DNA of 64,000 nucleotides, from positions 1 through 64,000 of the forward strand of contig CAUUMS010000006.1 of NCBI GenBank assembly GCA_963546395.1, given 5' to 3'. A program made the translations under genes and the position numbers. A model generated the notes under the pieces. That model was given only the letters and a program-made list of their open reading frames with translations, made no database searches and was not told the DNA's origin. The stretch's first letter is position 1. Each line of letters begins with the position of its first letter. Shown in pieces: positions 53,861-62,891 of the stretch. Origin of the DNA: Bacteroides_D sp963546395 (lineage in GTDB: Bacteria > Bacteroidota > Bacteroidia > Bacteroidales > CAJPTX01).

Positions 53861-53933
53861 CCCCCGCAGAGGCACATTTGAAGATGCAGTGCCCGGGCGC
53901 ATGCTCGGCTGCCATGGTGTGCCCCTGCGGGGG
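53861..53933 (+). repeat. 16-bp-arm inverted repeat between fhs and fau
   Basis: CCCCCGCAGaGGCACA (53861-53876) and TGTGCCcCTGCGGGGG (53918-53933) pair at 15 of 16 positions with a 41-base loop, followed by AGCCTTTTG. It may be the fhs terminator or a structured leader of fau. A smaller CCCC-TGC-GGGG stem lies inside the right arm, close to the T-run. Confidence 0.6.
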
Positions 53934-53998
53934 AGCCTTTTGCACATGGGGTACGGATGCAACACTGGCGATGAGAAGGACGTACCACTGGCACACCG

Positions 53999-54607
53999 AT
54001 GGAGATGGACGACTACAGATTGCAGAAGAGAGCCCTACGTAAGGAGGTGCGGGCGCAGATTGCCAGCCTGAGTGAAGGGCAACGCCAACGTGAGGCTAAC
54101 GCTGTGTTTGCGGGGCTACGGGCCCTGCATGCATTCCACGAGGCCCGCACAGTTCTCCTATTCTGGAGCATGGATGATGAGCTGCCAACTCGTCAGGCTG
54201 TGGAGGCACTACGCGCCGAACGGCGAGTGGCCCTCCCCGTGGTGCGTGGCGATGAGCTAGAGCTCTACGAATACACGGGAGCCGACTGCCTACGGGCCGT
54301 TCCGCCCTATGGCATCGAGGAGCCAACGGGCACACCCATCGTGGCAGATGGGGACGTAGACCTAATCGTGGTGCCTGGCGTAGCTTTCGACCGGCACCTA
54401 GGACGCATGGGACGGGGAAAGGGATTCTACGATAGGCTGTTTGCCCGCATCCCACGGGCCCTCCGCATCGGGGTGTGCTTCGCCTGCCAGGTGGTGCCCA
54501 CAGTGCCCATGGAACCCCATGATTGGCCCATGGATGGGCTCATCACCGCCGAGGGTGATCCCGCACTGGTGAGCGGGGTACTCAGTCAGCGTCTATGCGC
54601 TAACTAA
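53999..54607 (+). CDS. fau: 5-formyltetrahydrofolate cyclo-ligase
   Basis: This 202-residue enzyme converts 5-formyl-THF to 5,10-methenyl-THF with ATP. LQKRALRKEVRAQIASLSE is the N-terminal helix; ALPVVRGDELELYEY and LIVVPGVAFDRHLGRMGRGK followed by GFYDR hold the ATP and substrate motifs. It follows fhs by 180 bases, and the two support the same folate pool. An ATG at 54005 is an alternative start. Confidence 0.92.
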   Translation: MEMDDYRLQKRALRKEVRAQIASLSEGQRQREANAVFAGLRALHAFHEARTVLLFWSMDDELPTRQAVEALRAERRVALPVVRGDELELYEYTGADCLRAVPPYGIEEPTGTPIVADGDVDLIVVPGVAFDRHLGRMGRGKGFYDRLFARIPRALRIGVCFACQVVPTVPMEPHDWPMDGLITAEGDPALVSGVLSQRLCAN

Positions 54608-54633
54608 TGCGGGAGGGGGCACCTGAAAAGTGC

Positions 54634-54641
54634 TACCTTTG
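54634..54641 (+). promoter_or_regulatory. -7-type promoter element of hisS
   Basis: TACCTTTG matches TAnnTTTG exactly about 30 bases before the hisS ATG. No TTG lies 19-21 bases upstream. Confidence 0.5.
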
Positions 54642-54671
54642 CCGCACGCATTGGCTAACACGACAAGACGA

Positions 54672-56051
54672 ATGGGTGCAGAACGGGTAACGGTGCCGAA
54701 GGGTATGCGCGATTTCTCCCCGCTGGAGATGCTGCGCCGAGGCCATATATTCGATACCGTGCGTGGCGTGTTCGCACTCTTCGGCTATGCGGCTTTGGAG
54801 ACCCCCTCTATGGAGAATCTCTCCACGCTCCTGGGCAAGTACGGGGATGAGGGGGATAAGCTGCTCTACCGGGTGCTGAACTCGGGCGACTTCCTACGAG
54901 ATGTGCCAACCGATGTGCTCCACGAGGGCCGCTCGGAGACCCTTGTCAAGCATATAGCCGACCGGGGTATGCGGTACGACCTGACGGTGCCATTTGCCCG
55001 CTACGTATCGCAAAACTGGCAACAGCTGCCACGCCCCTTCAAGCGCTACCAGATACAGCCTGTGTGGCGAGCCGATAGGCCCCAGAAGGGACGCTACCGG
55101 GAGTTCTACCAATGTGACGTGGATGTGGTGGGGAGCGAGTCCCTCATGTGCGAGCTCGAGCTGCTACAGATCGTCGAGGCCGTATTTGGCCGGCTAGGAC
55201 TCCAGGTCACAATCCACATCAATAACCGCAAGGTGCTAGCAGCCCTAGCCGATCGGCTGGGGAAGAGCGACCAGCTGGTCGACATGACCGTGGCCATCGA
55301 CAAGATGGAGAAGGTGGGAGTGGATGGTGTACGCACCGAGCTACTCGCAAAGGGCTTCAGCCCCACGGAGATAGAAACCCTGGTGCAAGTCGTGAGCAGC
55401 GAGGGTAGCAATGAGGAACGCCTCGCTGTGCTAGAGGGTGCCATTGCCGGTAGCCCCATGGGAGAGCTCGGCATCTCGGAGGTGCGCTCGCTACTGCAAC
55501 TCGCCAATGAGTCGGGCCTGACTACGCCACTGGTGCTAGATCTGTCACTGGCCCGGGGGCTGAACTACTACACGGGTGCCATCTTCGAGGTGAAGGCCCA
55601 GGGTGTGAGCATCGGCTCAGTGTGCGGCGGAGGGCGATATGACAACTTGACAGCCATATTCGGACTCGACGGTGTCAGTGGGGTTGGCATCTCCTTCGGT
55701 GCTGACAGGATATATGATGCCATGCTAGAGAAGGGTCTCTTCCCCACGGACGTAGAGCAGGGGCTCGACGTGCTCATCCTCAACACGCCGGGTGAGGACG
55801 TGAGGACGTTTGCCCTCCAGATGGCGAAAGTGGCCAGGGAGTTCGGACTGCGTGCCATGGTGTATCCCGATGCGGCAAAATTTCGTAAGCAGATGGACTA
55901 TGCCAATCGCCGAGGCGTGCGGCTCGTCATCATCGCAGGTGAGGACGAGTGGGCTCGTGGCGAGGTGTCAATCAAGGATTTACAGAGCGGTGAGCAGCAT
56001 CTCATCCCCAAGGGTGAGGTACCTCAACGCTTGGGCCAGCTGGCAAAATAG
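54672..56051 (+). CDS. hisS: Histidine-tRNA ligase
   Basis: This class II synthetase of about 459 residues starts MGAERVTVPKGMRDFSPLEM. Motif 2 is around QPVWRADRPQKGRYREFYQ, and the histidine-binding region is LSLARGLNYYTGAIFEV. Motif 3 is GVGISFGADRI, and the C-terminal anticodon-binding domain includes DVLILNTPGEDV. It is the first of five closely packed plus-strand genes (hisS-hutH-ruvX-def-comEC). The ATG at 54672 is chosen because the earlier start at 54630 would include the promoter box. Confidence 0.96.
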   Translation: MGAERVTVPKGMRDFSPLEMLRRGHIFDTVRGVFALFGYAALETPSMENLSTLLGKYGDEGDKLLYRVLNSGDFLRDVPTDVLHEGRSETLVKHIADRGMRYDLTVPFARYVSQNWQQLPRPFKRYQIQPVWRADRPQKGRYREFYQCDVDVVGSESLMCELELLQIVEAVFGRLGLQVTIHINNRKVLAALADRLGKSDQLVDMTVAIDKMEKVGVDGVRTELLAKGFSPTEIETLVQVVSSEGSNEERLAVLEGAIAGSPMGELGISEVRSLLQLANESGLTTPLVLDLSLARGLNYYTGAIFEVKAQGVSIGSVCGGGRYDNLTAIFGLDGVSGVGISFGADRIYDAMLEKGLFPTDVEQGLDVLILNTPGEDVRTFALQMAKVAREFGLRAMVYPDAAKFRKQMDYANRRGVRLVIIAGEDEWARGEVSIKDLQSGEQHLIPKGEVPQRLGQLAK

Positions 56052-56072
56052 CATTAACGGAAGGATTGCGGA

Positions 56073-57572
56073 ATGGCTAAGACATTCGAGATAACCCCAG
56101 CAACATTGACGCTCGAGCAGCTGCAAGCCCTGCTCGATGACCACGAGATTCGGGTAGAGCTCTCTGCCGAATCGGAGGCGCGCATAGCAAAGTGCCGTGC
56201 CTACCTCGACCGTAAGGTAGCCGAGGTAGACCGCCCCGTGTACGGGGTGACGACGGGGTTCGGCTCGCTCTGCAATCGGGTGATATCGCCCGCAGAACTC
56301 GCCACGCTGCAACGTAACCTCGTGATGTCCCACGCATGCAGCACGGGAGCAGAGTTGGCCCCAGAGCTCATCCGCCTGATGCTACTGCTGAAGGCTCACG
56401 CCCTGTCCCTAGGCAACTCGGGCGTACAGGTGTGCACGGTGAAGCGTATACTCGACTTCTACAACCACGGCGTACTGCCTGTGGTATTCGACCGTGGCTC
56501 CCTGGGTGCCTCGGGCGACTTGGCTCCACTGGCTAACCTGTTCCTCCCCCTCCTGGGGCTCGGCGAGGTGCGGTTCGGCGGTGAGCGTAGGCCCGCTGAA
56601 GAGGTGCTAGCACACTTCGGCTGGCAGCCCATTGAGCTGCAATCCAAGGAGGGACTCGCCCTGCTGAATGGGACGCAATTCATGAGTGCCCACGGTGTCT
56701 ATGCCATGCTACAGGCCCGTAGGCTAGCTAACTGGGCTGACACCATAGCTGCCCTCTCTCTCGAGGGCTTCGATGGGCGTATAGACCCATTCCATCCCAA
56801 CATTCAGGCCGTGCGTGGCCACAAGGGGCAACAGGAGTGCGCCCAGAACATACGCACCCTACTCGAGGGTAGTCAGCTCATCGTCCGTGAGAAGGCCCAT
56901 GTGCAGGATCCCTACTCATTCCGCTGCGTGCCGCAGGTGCACGGGGCATGCCGTGATGCCATCCGCTACGTGGAGGGCGTGGTGCTAACGGAGATCAACT
57001 CGGTAACCGATAACCCGACGGTGTGGCCCGATGAGGATCTGGTGATCTCGGGTGGTAATTTTCACGGAGAGCCGTTGGCCCTGGCCTACGACTTCCTGGC
57101 AATGGCACTCTCTGAGCTGGGCAATATATCCGAACGTCGCACGGCCCAGCTCATACTCGGGCTGCGCGATCTGCCCGAGTTCCTGGTGTCGAAGCCGGGG
57201 CTCAATTCCGGCTTCATGATACCCCAGTACGCCGCAGCGGCCATGGTGAGCCAGAACAAACAGCTCTGCTGTCCCGCCAGCGTAGACTCCATCGTCTCAT
57301 CCAATGGGCAAGAAGACCTCGTGTCGATGGGGGGTAATGCAGCCACGAAGCTGCTACGGGTGGTTGACAACCTGGAGCGCATCCTCGGCATTGAGCTGAT
57401 GAATGCAGCACAGGCCATGGAATTCCGCCGTCCTCTCAAGAGCTCACCCAAGCTCGAGGCTGTGCTTGCAGCCTACCGCAAGGTGGTAGCCCCCGTGGAT
57501 GAGGATCGGGTGATGTACACTGAGATCGAGCGTAGCCGCGAATTCCTGCACTCGGCCCAGCTGCCGTTGTAA
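56073..57572 (+). CDS. hutH: Histidine ammonia-lyase
   Basis: This 499-residue enzyme releases ammonia from histidine to give urocanate. The catalytic MIO group would form from Ala-Ser-Gly in RGSLGASGDLAPLANLFLPL. YGVTTGFGSLCNRVI and LLNGTQFMSAHGVYAML are further family motifs, and QEDLVSMGGNAATKLLRVVD lies near the C-terminus. Other histidine-degrading genes (hutU, hutI, ftcD) are not in the window. It starts 21 bases after hisS behind a GGAAGGA ribosome-binding site, one of few in this window. Confidence 0.94.
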   Translation: MAKTFEITPATLTLEQLQALLDDHEIRVELSAESEARIAKCRAYLDRKVAEVDRPVYGVTTGFGSLCNRVISPAELATLQRNLVMSHACSTGAELAPELIRLMLLLKAHALSLGNSGVQVCTVKRILDFYNHGVLPVVFDRGSLGASGDLAPLANLFLPLLGLGEVRFGGERRPAEEVLAHFGWQPIELQSKEGLALLNGTQFMSAHGVYAMLQARRLANWADTIAALSLEGFDGRIDPFHPNIQAVRGHKGQQECAQNIRTLLEGSQLIVREKAHVQDPYSFRCVPQVHGACRDAIRYVEGVVLTEINSVTDNPTVWPDEDLVISGGNFHGEPLALAYDFLAMALSELGNISERRTAQLILGLRDLPEFLVSKPGLNSGFMIPQYAAAAMVSQNKQLCCPASVDSIVSSNGQEDLVSMGGNAATKLLRVVDNLERILGIELMNAAQAMEFRRPLKSSPKLEAVLAAYRKVVAPVDEDRVMYTEIERSREFLHSAQLPL

Positions 57573-57575
57573 CCG

Positions 57576-58004
57576 ATGGCGCGTATCGTGGCCCTCGACG
57601 TAGGGCGGAAACGCACGGGCATCGCCGTAACGGATCCGGAGCAAGTCATCAGCACCGGGCTCACCACCCTGCCCACGGGTGAGATTGCCGACTTCCTGGT
57701 GCAATACCTCCAGCAAGAGCCTGTAGAGGCTCTTGTGGTGGGGGCTCCACGCACCGTGCGGAACGAGGTGTCTGAGGCTGAACGATACATCGAGCCCCTG
57801 ATCAATCGCATCCGGAAACTACTCCCCCAGCTGCCACTGCATCGCTACGACGAGCGGTTTACCAGCATACTGGCCCACCGTATCCTGCTGGAGGGTGGGG
57901 CCACCAAGCAGCAACGAAGGGACAAGGGGCTAGTGGACAAGGTGAGCGCCACGCTCATCCTGGAGTCGTACCTAGAGTCAAGAGAAAGGAAACAGTCGCT
58001 GTGA
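57576..58004 (+). CDS. ruvX: Putative pre-16S rRNA nuclease / Holliday junction resolvase RuvX (YqgF)
   Basis: This 142-residue RNase H-fold protein begins ARIVALDVGRKRTGIAVTDP with the first catalytic Asp. VVGAPRTVRNEVSEAE, HRYDERFTSILAHRILLEGG and VDKVSATLILESYLESR complete the family. YqgF is now mainly viewed as the nuclease that finishes 16S rRNA 5' ends, with resolvase activity proposed earlier. It starts 3 bases after hutH and overlaps def by 4 bases (GTGA). Confidence 0.93.
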   Translation: MARIVALDVGRKRTGIAVTDPEQVISTGLTTLPTGEIADFLVQYLQQEPVEALVVGAPRTVRNEVSEAERYIEPLINRIRKLLPQLPLHRYDERFTSILAHRILLEGGATKQQRRDKGLVDKVSATLILESYLESRERKQSL

Positions 58005-58552
58005 TAAGGACAATATACGTGTACGGCTCCCCCGTGCTTCGGCAGATGTGCCATGACATACAGCCCGACTACCCCGACTTGCAGCAGCTGCTAGTAGACA
58101 TGTGGGAGACCATGCGCAAGTCGGACGGCGTGGGACTCGCCGCGCCGCAGATAGGGCTCCCCATCCGGCTCTTCGTGATAGACGCATCCTCCTTTGCCGA
58201 CCAGCAGCCCGAGCTGGCCGGATTCCAGCGGACATTCATCAATGCGCACATCCTGGAACGCTTTGACGGGGAGTACGCATTCAACGAGGGTTGCCTCAGC
58301 CTCCCCGGGGTGCACGAGGACGTACGTCGGCCTGCCAGCATTCGCATGCAGTGGGTGGATGAGGAGTTTGTGCCCCACGAAGAGGTCTTCACCGGGATCA
58401 CGGCCCGCATCATCCAGCACGAGTACGACCACATTGACGGCCGGCTATTCATCGACCTGATATCCCCCATGCGTCGGCGGATGCTTCAGGGCAAACTGAA
58501 GAACATGTCGCGTGGCCGATTCTCCGCCAGTTACCCGTGCCGGGTGGGCTAA
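58001..58552 (+). CDS. def: Peptide deformylase
   Basis: This 183-residue metalloenzyme removes the formyl group from nascent proteins. The three motifs are SDGVGLAAPQIGLPIR, NEGCLSLPGVHEDVRRP with the metal-ligand Cys, and HEYDHIDGRLFIDLI with the two His ligands and catalytic Glu. It starts with GTG, overlapping the ruvX stop by 4 bases, so the two are translated together. It is the functional partner of fmt at 11 kb. Confidence 0.96.
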   Translation: MIRTIYVYGSPVLRQMCHDIQPDYPDLQQLLVDMWETMRKSDGVGLAAPQIGLPIRLFVIDASSFADQQPELAGFQRTFINAHILERFDGEYAFNEGCLSLPGVHEDVRRPASIRMQWVDEEFVPHEEVFTGITARIIQHEYDHIDGRLFIDLISPMRRRMLQGKLKNMSRGRFSASYPCRVG

Positions 58553-60665
58553 GGCGCATCGACTCCTGCGTCGCCTTGTAGGCCCCAGGGCCGCATGGCC
58601 CTCATCCCGTGGGCTGGGGTTGCACACCCTCGGGTATGCCATCGCCTACGGGACCGGCGTCTTCCTCTCGAAATACTACCGCCTTCCGCTCCCGCCCTGG
58701 GAGTGGCTATGGATTGTCCCCGCAGGACTGCTAGTGCTCCACCTATGCGGGAGGCCCCGTCAGCGTGCGGGGCTCCGCATTCTCATGGCCACAGGTAACC
58801 TGGCACTCCTACTAGCAGGCTGGGGTTTAGGCTCGCAGGCATGGCAGGCGACTGACAATCCGCTCCCCACCACAGGCACCTTCTCCTGCATTGCCACCAT
58901 AGAGGAGACTCCGAGTCCGACACGGCGACTGGTGCAAGTGCATCACGCCTTCGATGCAGGCCGGTGGCACGATGTGCAGCGGCGCATTACGCTACGGTGC
59001 CGACGCCGTGATTCCATCCTACAGAACGCCAAGCGAGGTGAGACGTATCTGCTCCTCCTCGCCCCCACGGAAGTTGCGCCCCCAAATCCGCACGCATTCT
59101 CCTACGACGACTGGCAACGCCGTCACGGCATTGTAGGCAGCTACGAGGCCTGCCCGGGCCTCAGCAGTCGCCTCGGGAGCACCACACCCCCATCGCCCGG
59201 ATGGTTCAGACGCATGCACCAGACCATGGAGCAACGTCTGATGTCGTTGCCACTAGACGAGCGGGCGCGTGGACTTATCATCGCCATGAGTCTAGGCGAG
59301 AAGAGCCACCTCCTCGCCGAGGTACGAGCCGCATTCCAGCAGAGCGGACTCGCACACGTGCTAGCCCTATCGGGACTCCACGTAGGAATCATCTACGGAT
59401 TCATTTACGGCTTCAGCCAGCTATTCCTGAGCTTCACGCTCTGGCGTAGGATGCTACGCTACGGGTTGCCACTGCTAGGCGTGTGGCTTTTCACCGCCAT
59501 CGTGGGCTTCTCGCCCTCATTGCTGCGGGCCGCCGCCATGCTCACCGCCCTCACCTGGCACAAGGTGAGCCTAGGGACCAATCGTCCCCTGGGCTCCATC
59601 GCGCTCGCCGCGCTCCTCATCCTGCTCGTAGATCCCCTGTCGCTATGGGACATGGGATTCCAGCTCTCCTTTGCCGCCGTGCTCGGCATACTAGGCTTCT
59701 ACCGACCACTACGCAGCCTCTGGCACACCCGTCGCTGGGTTCTCCGCTGGAGCTGGGAGCTTATGTGCGTCTCCACCGCCGCGCAGCTAGGCACACTGCC
59801 CCTGGTGCTGATGCACTTTGGCACCTTCCCCACCTTCTCGCTGCTATCCAACCTGTGCGCCATCCCCCTCGTCACAGTGCTTGTGCCCATCACCCTACTT
59901 GCGGCCCTACTGCCACAGGGGCTCCTCATCACCTCGTACCTCAGCGAAGTCATCGGGTGGCTCAGCAGCGCACTCCTATGGTGCACCGACCACGTGGCCA
60001 CGCTCCCCTATGCCCAGCTTGTGGGGCTACGCATCGATCCGCAGTGGGCCCTCATCCTCACCGCGGGACTCACAGCTGTCACCATAGCCCTTTGGAGCAA
60101 GCGGCGAACGGTGCTGTGGGCAGGCGGAGCCCTGATCGGCGTGGTGGCCTTCAGCCTCATCCTCAAGGCGCGCACGACGTGGCAGCAAGAGGAGTGGGTG
60201 GCATTCCACAGCCCGGGCATCAGCCTCGTCAGCCATCGGCAGGGTCGGCACATCCGGTTCGTGAGCACCAGGCCCTCACCCTGGGGGCGACGCATCATCG
60301 ACGACTACGCATCGGGCATCCCCCTCGCCAGCATCCATGATGCATCAGGCGATTCCCACGTTGTCACCCCCACCCCGGCGGGCCGCCTCATTCGGCTCGG
60401 AGGGCAATCGATCCTGCTCGCCGATCCCACGGCTGCCCAGACGCATGACGAATGCGAGCAGACTGTCGATGTGCTAGTGGCAGGCCATTGCCCCGACAGC
60501 ACCCTCGCCACGCTTATCGAGCAGCTATCGCCCGTGCTTGTGCTTGCGGACGGCAGTACCCCCAGTTGGCGCATTGCCGCCCTGCGCCAGTTGTGCGAGC
60601 AAGCGGGCACTCCTCTCCACAACACCCACACGCAAGGCTATCGGCTTTGGCGTGCTGCGCGCTAA
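58512..60665 (+). CDS. comEC: ComEC/Rec2-type DNA uptake channel protein
   Basis: This protein of about 717 residues belongs to the competence family that moves DNA across the inner membrane. An N-terminal DUF4131 region (residues about 30-210) precedes the Competence domain with ALSGLHVGIIYGFIYGF, GFSPSLLRAAAMLTALTWHK and WDMGFQLSFAAVLGILGFYR. Ten or so membrane helices are visible. The C-terminal region (about residue 555 on) resembles the hydrolase domain in position but lacks HxHxDH. It keeps only traces such as VLVAGHCPDSTLATLIEQL. The GTG at 58512 overlaps def by about 40 bases; a GTG at 58530 is another start. Confidence 0.87.
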   Translation: MADSPPVTRAGWAKAHRLLRRLVGPRAAWPSSRGLGLHTLGYAIAYGTGVFLSKYYRLPLPPWEWLWIVPAGLLVLHLCGRPRQRAGLRILMATGNLALLLAGWGLGSQAWQATDNPLPTTGTFSCIATIEETPSPTRRLVQVHHAFDAGRWHDVQRRITLRCRRRDSILQNAKRGETYLLLLAPTEVAPPNPHAFSYDDWQRRHGIVGSYEACPGLSSRLGSTTPPSPGWFRRMHQTMEQRLMSLPLDERARGLIIAMSLGEKSHLLAEVRAAFQQSGLAHVLALSGLHVGIIYGFIYGFSQLFLSFTLWRRMLRYGLPLLGVWLFTAIVGFSPSLLRAAAMLTALTWHKVSLGTNRPLGSIALAALLILLVDPLSLWDMGFQLSFAAVLGILGFYRPLRSLWHTRRWVLRWSWELMCVSTAAQLGTLPLVLMHFGTFPTFSLLSNLCAIPLVTVLVPITLLAALLPQGLLITSYLSEVIGWLSSALLWCTDHVATLPYAQLVGLRIDPQWALILTAGLTAVTIALWSKRRTVLWAGGALIGVVAFSLILKARTTWQQEEWVAFHSPGISLVSHRQGRHIRFVSTRPSPWGRRIIDDYASGIPLASIHDASGDSHVVTPTPAGRLIRLGGQSILLADPTAAQTHDECEQTVDVLVAGHCPDSTLATLIEQLSPVLVLADGSTPSWRIAALRQLCEQAGTPLHNTHTQGYRLWRAAR

Positions 60666-60767
60666 TCGGGCACGCAGATCTACTCCCCTGCCCCATCCGG
60701 GCATGACATGCGCCCTGCGTGCGTCAGAATGACAGACAAACGGCTCTAGGCACGCTGCGCAGAGGGC

Positions 60768-60783
60768 TGGCACGATGCTTGCT
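60768..60783 (+). promoter_or_regulatory. Sigma-54-like -24/-12 promoter upstream of dnaK
   Basis: TGGCACGATGCTTGCT matches the RpoN consensus TGGCAC-N5-TTGCW at every defined position. The GG and GC pairs are 10 bases apart, as required. It lies about 60 bases before the dnaK ATG; transcription would start near 60795. No TAnnTTTG box is seen for dnaK. Whether this genome encodes RpoN or an enhancer-binding protein cannot be seen here. Confidence 0.55.
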
Positions 60784-60841
60784 ACTGCTAGGGCGTAACA
60801 GTGTGCGAAACGAGAAATCCGCAGGATAAGGAGACAATATA

Positions 60842-62737
60842 ATGGGTAAAATCATCGGTATAGACCTAGGCACGACCAACTCGTGCGTAGCAGTCATGGA
60901 GGGCAATGAGCCCGTTGTCATTGCCAACAGCGAGGGTAAGCGTACAACGCCCTCCATCGTGGCCTTTGTGGACAACGGGGAGCGCAAGGTGGGCGATCCG
61001 GCCAAACGGCAGGCCATCACCAACCCCACGCGCACCATCTTTTCAATCAAGCGGTTCATGGGCGAGACCTACGACCAGATGGCCAAGGAGCTCGAGCATG
61101 TGCCCTACACCGTCGTCCGGGGTGACAACAACACCCCGCGCGTAGACATCGAGGGGCGGCTGTACTCCCCACAAGAGATCTCGGCTATGATTCTTCAGAA
61201 GATGAAGAAGACGGCCGAGGACTACCTGGGGCAGGAGGTAACTGAAGCCGTCATCACGGTGCCGGCGTACTTCAGCGACTCGCAGCGTCAGGCCACTAAG
61301 GAGGCGGGCGAAATTGCGGGCCTCACGGTGCGCCGTGTCATCAACGAGCCCACGGCCGCGGCTCTTGCCTACGGGCTCGACAAGAACCATGTAGACCAGA
61401 AGGTGGCCGTCTTCGACCTCGGGGGTGGGACGTTCGACATCTCCATCCTGGAGCTGAGTGACGGGCTGTTCGAGGTGAAATCGACCAACGGCGATACGCA
61501 CCTGGGGGGTGACGACTTCGACCGGGCCATCATCAACTGGCTAGCCGACGAGTTTCAGAAGGACGAGGGGGTAGATCTGCGCAAGGATCCGATGGCACTT
61601 CAGCGCCTCAAGGAGGCCGCTGAGAAGGCGAAGATAGAGCTCAGCTCTAGCACGGAGACCGAGATCAACCTCCCGTACATCATGCCGGTGGATGGGGTGC
61701 CCAAACACCTGGTGAAGAAGCTGACGCGGGCGCAGTTCGAGAAGCTATGCGACTCGCTCATTCAGGCCACCATTGAGCCTTGCCGTAGGGCGTTGTCCGA
61801 CGCGGGGCTCCAGCCGAGCGACATCAACGAGGTGATACTCGTGGGTGGCTCCACCCGTATACCGGCCATCCAGGCCCTGGTGGAGAAGTTCTTTGGCCGC
61901 ACCCCCAGCAAGGGTGTCAACCCCGACGAGGTGGTGGCCATTGGTGCCGCCGTGCAGGGTGGCGTGCTCACGGGCGAGGTGAAGGACGTGCTCCTGATCG
62001 ACGTGACACCGCTCTCGCTGGGCATCGAGACCATGGGTGGCGTGTTTACGCGGCTCATCGAATCGAACAGCACGATACCGGCCCGCAAGTCGGAAACCTT
62101 CTCCACGGCCACTGACAATCAGCCCTCGGTGGAGATCCACGTGTTGCAGGGCGAGCGTCCCATGGCGAAGGACAATAAGACCATCGGTCGTTTCATGCTC
62201 GACGGCATACGTCCGGCTCCGCGCGGGGTGCCCCAGATAGAGGTGTCATTTGACATCGATGCTAACGGCATCCTCAACGTCTCGGCGAAGGACAAGGACA
62301 CGGGTAAGGAGCAGAAGATCCGCATAGAGGCCTCCTCGGGGCTCTCGCAGGAAGAGATTACCCGCATGCGCGACGAGGCGAAGGCCAACGAGGCCGCCGA
62401 CCGCCGTGCACGTGATGAGGCCGACAAAATCAACAAGGCCGACAGCATGGTGTTCCAGAGCGAGAAGCAGCTGAAGGAGTTTGCCGACAAGCTGCCCGCC
62501 GACAAGAAAGCCACCATCGAGGAGGCCGTCAAGGAGCTGAAGGCCGCGCACGACAGCCGCAACATCGAGGCCATCGATGGGCTCATCGAGAAGCTGAACA
62601 ATGCGTGGGCCGCGGCATCCTCGGAGATGTACGATGGGCAGAAGGGTAGCCAAGAAGCCCCTAACGCACAGGGCGGTGGCCAGGGCCCCAAGGATGACGG
62701 CGAAGTCACCGACGTAGACTTCGAAGAGGTGAAGTAG
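60842..62737 (+). CDS. dnaK: Chaperone DnaK (Hsp70)
   Basis: This 631-residue Hsp70 starts MGKIIGIDLGTTNSCVAVME. The nucleotide-binding domain has VTEAVITVPAYFSDSQRQAT, FDLGGGTFDISILEL and VILVGGSTRIPAIQAL. The substrate-binding domain has DVTPLSLGIETMGGVFTRLI and DANGILNVSAKDK, and a Gly/Gln-rich tail ends DDGEVTDVDFEEVK. It refolds proteins with DnaJ and GrpE, which are not adjacent. The ATG is preceded by AAGGAGA, a rare clear ribosome-binding site, and by the sigma-54-like element. A terminator follows. Confidence 0.98.
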   Translation: MGKIIGIDLGTTNSCVAVMEGNEPVVIANSEGKRTTPSIVAFVDNGERKVGDPAKRQAITNPTRTIFSIKRFMGETYDQMAKELEHVPYTVVRGDNNTPRVDIEGRLYSPQEISAMILQKMKKTAEDYLGQEVTEAVITVPAYFSDSQRQATKEAGEIAGLTVRRVINEPTAAALAYGLDKNHVDQKVAVFDLGGGTFDISILELSDGLFEVKSTNGDTHLGGDDFDRAIINWLADEFQKDEGVDLRKDPMALQRLKEAAEKAKIELSSSTETEINLPYIMPVDGVPKHLVKKLTRAQFEKLCDSLIQATIEPCRRALSDAGLQPSDINEVILVGGSTRIPAIQALVEKFFGRTPSKGVNPDEVVAIGAAVQGGVLTGEVKDVLLIDVTPLSLGIETMGGVFTRLIESNSTIPARKSETFSTATDNQPSVEIHVLQGERPMAKDNKTIGRFMLDGIRPAPRGVPQIEVSFDIDANGILNVSAKDKDTGKEQKIRIEASSGLSQEEITRMRDEAKANEAADRRARDEADKINKADSMVFQSEKQLKEFADKLPADKKATIEEAVKELKAAHDSRNIEAIDGLIEKLNNAWAAASSEMYDGQKGSQEAPNAQGGGQGPKDDGEVTDVDFEEVK

Positions 62738-62775
62738 GCTGCGCAAGGCCTCTGGCTGAGGCGCAAGGTAGAGAC

Positions 62776-62815
62776 GCACCCGTGGGGGATCATCCCTGCG
62801 GGTGCTCTTTTTTAT
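62776..62815 (+). terminator. Terminator of dnaK
   Basis: GCACCCG and CGGGTGC form a 7-base-pair stem with a loop that can pair internally (GGGGATCATCCC), followed directly by TCTTTTTTAT. It lies about 40 bases after the stop. Confidence 0.9.
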
Positions 62816-62891
62816 GCATACACTGCGGTCAAGTGGCTGCTCACAGCCGACCGTGCGGCACGCTGCGAGCTACTGATGGCGTAGCAACGAC

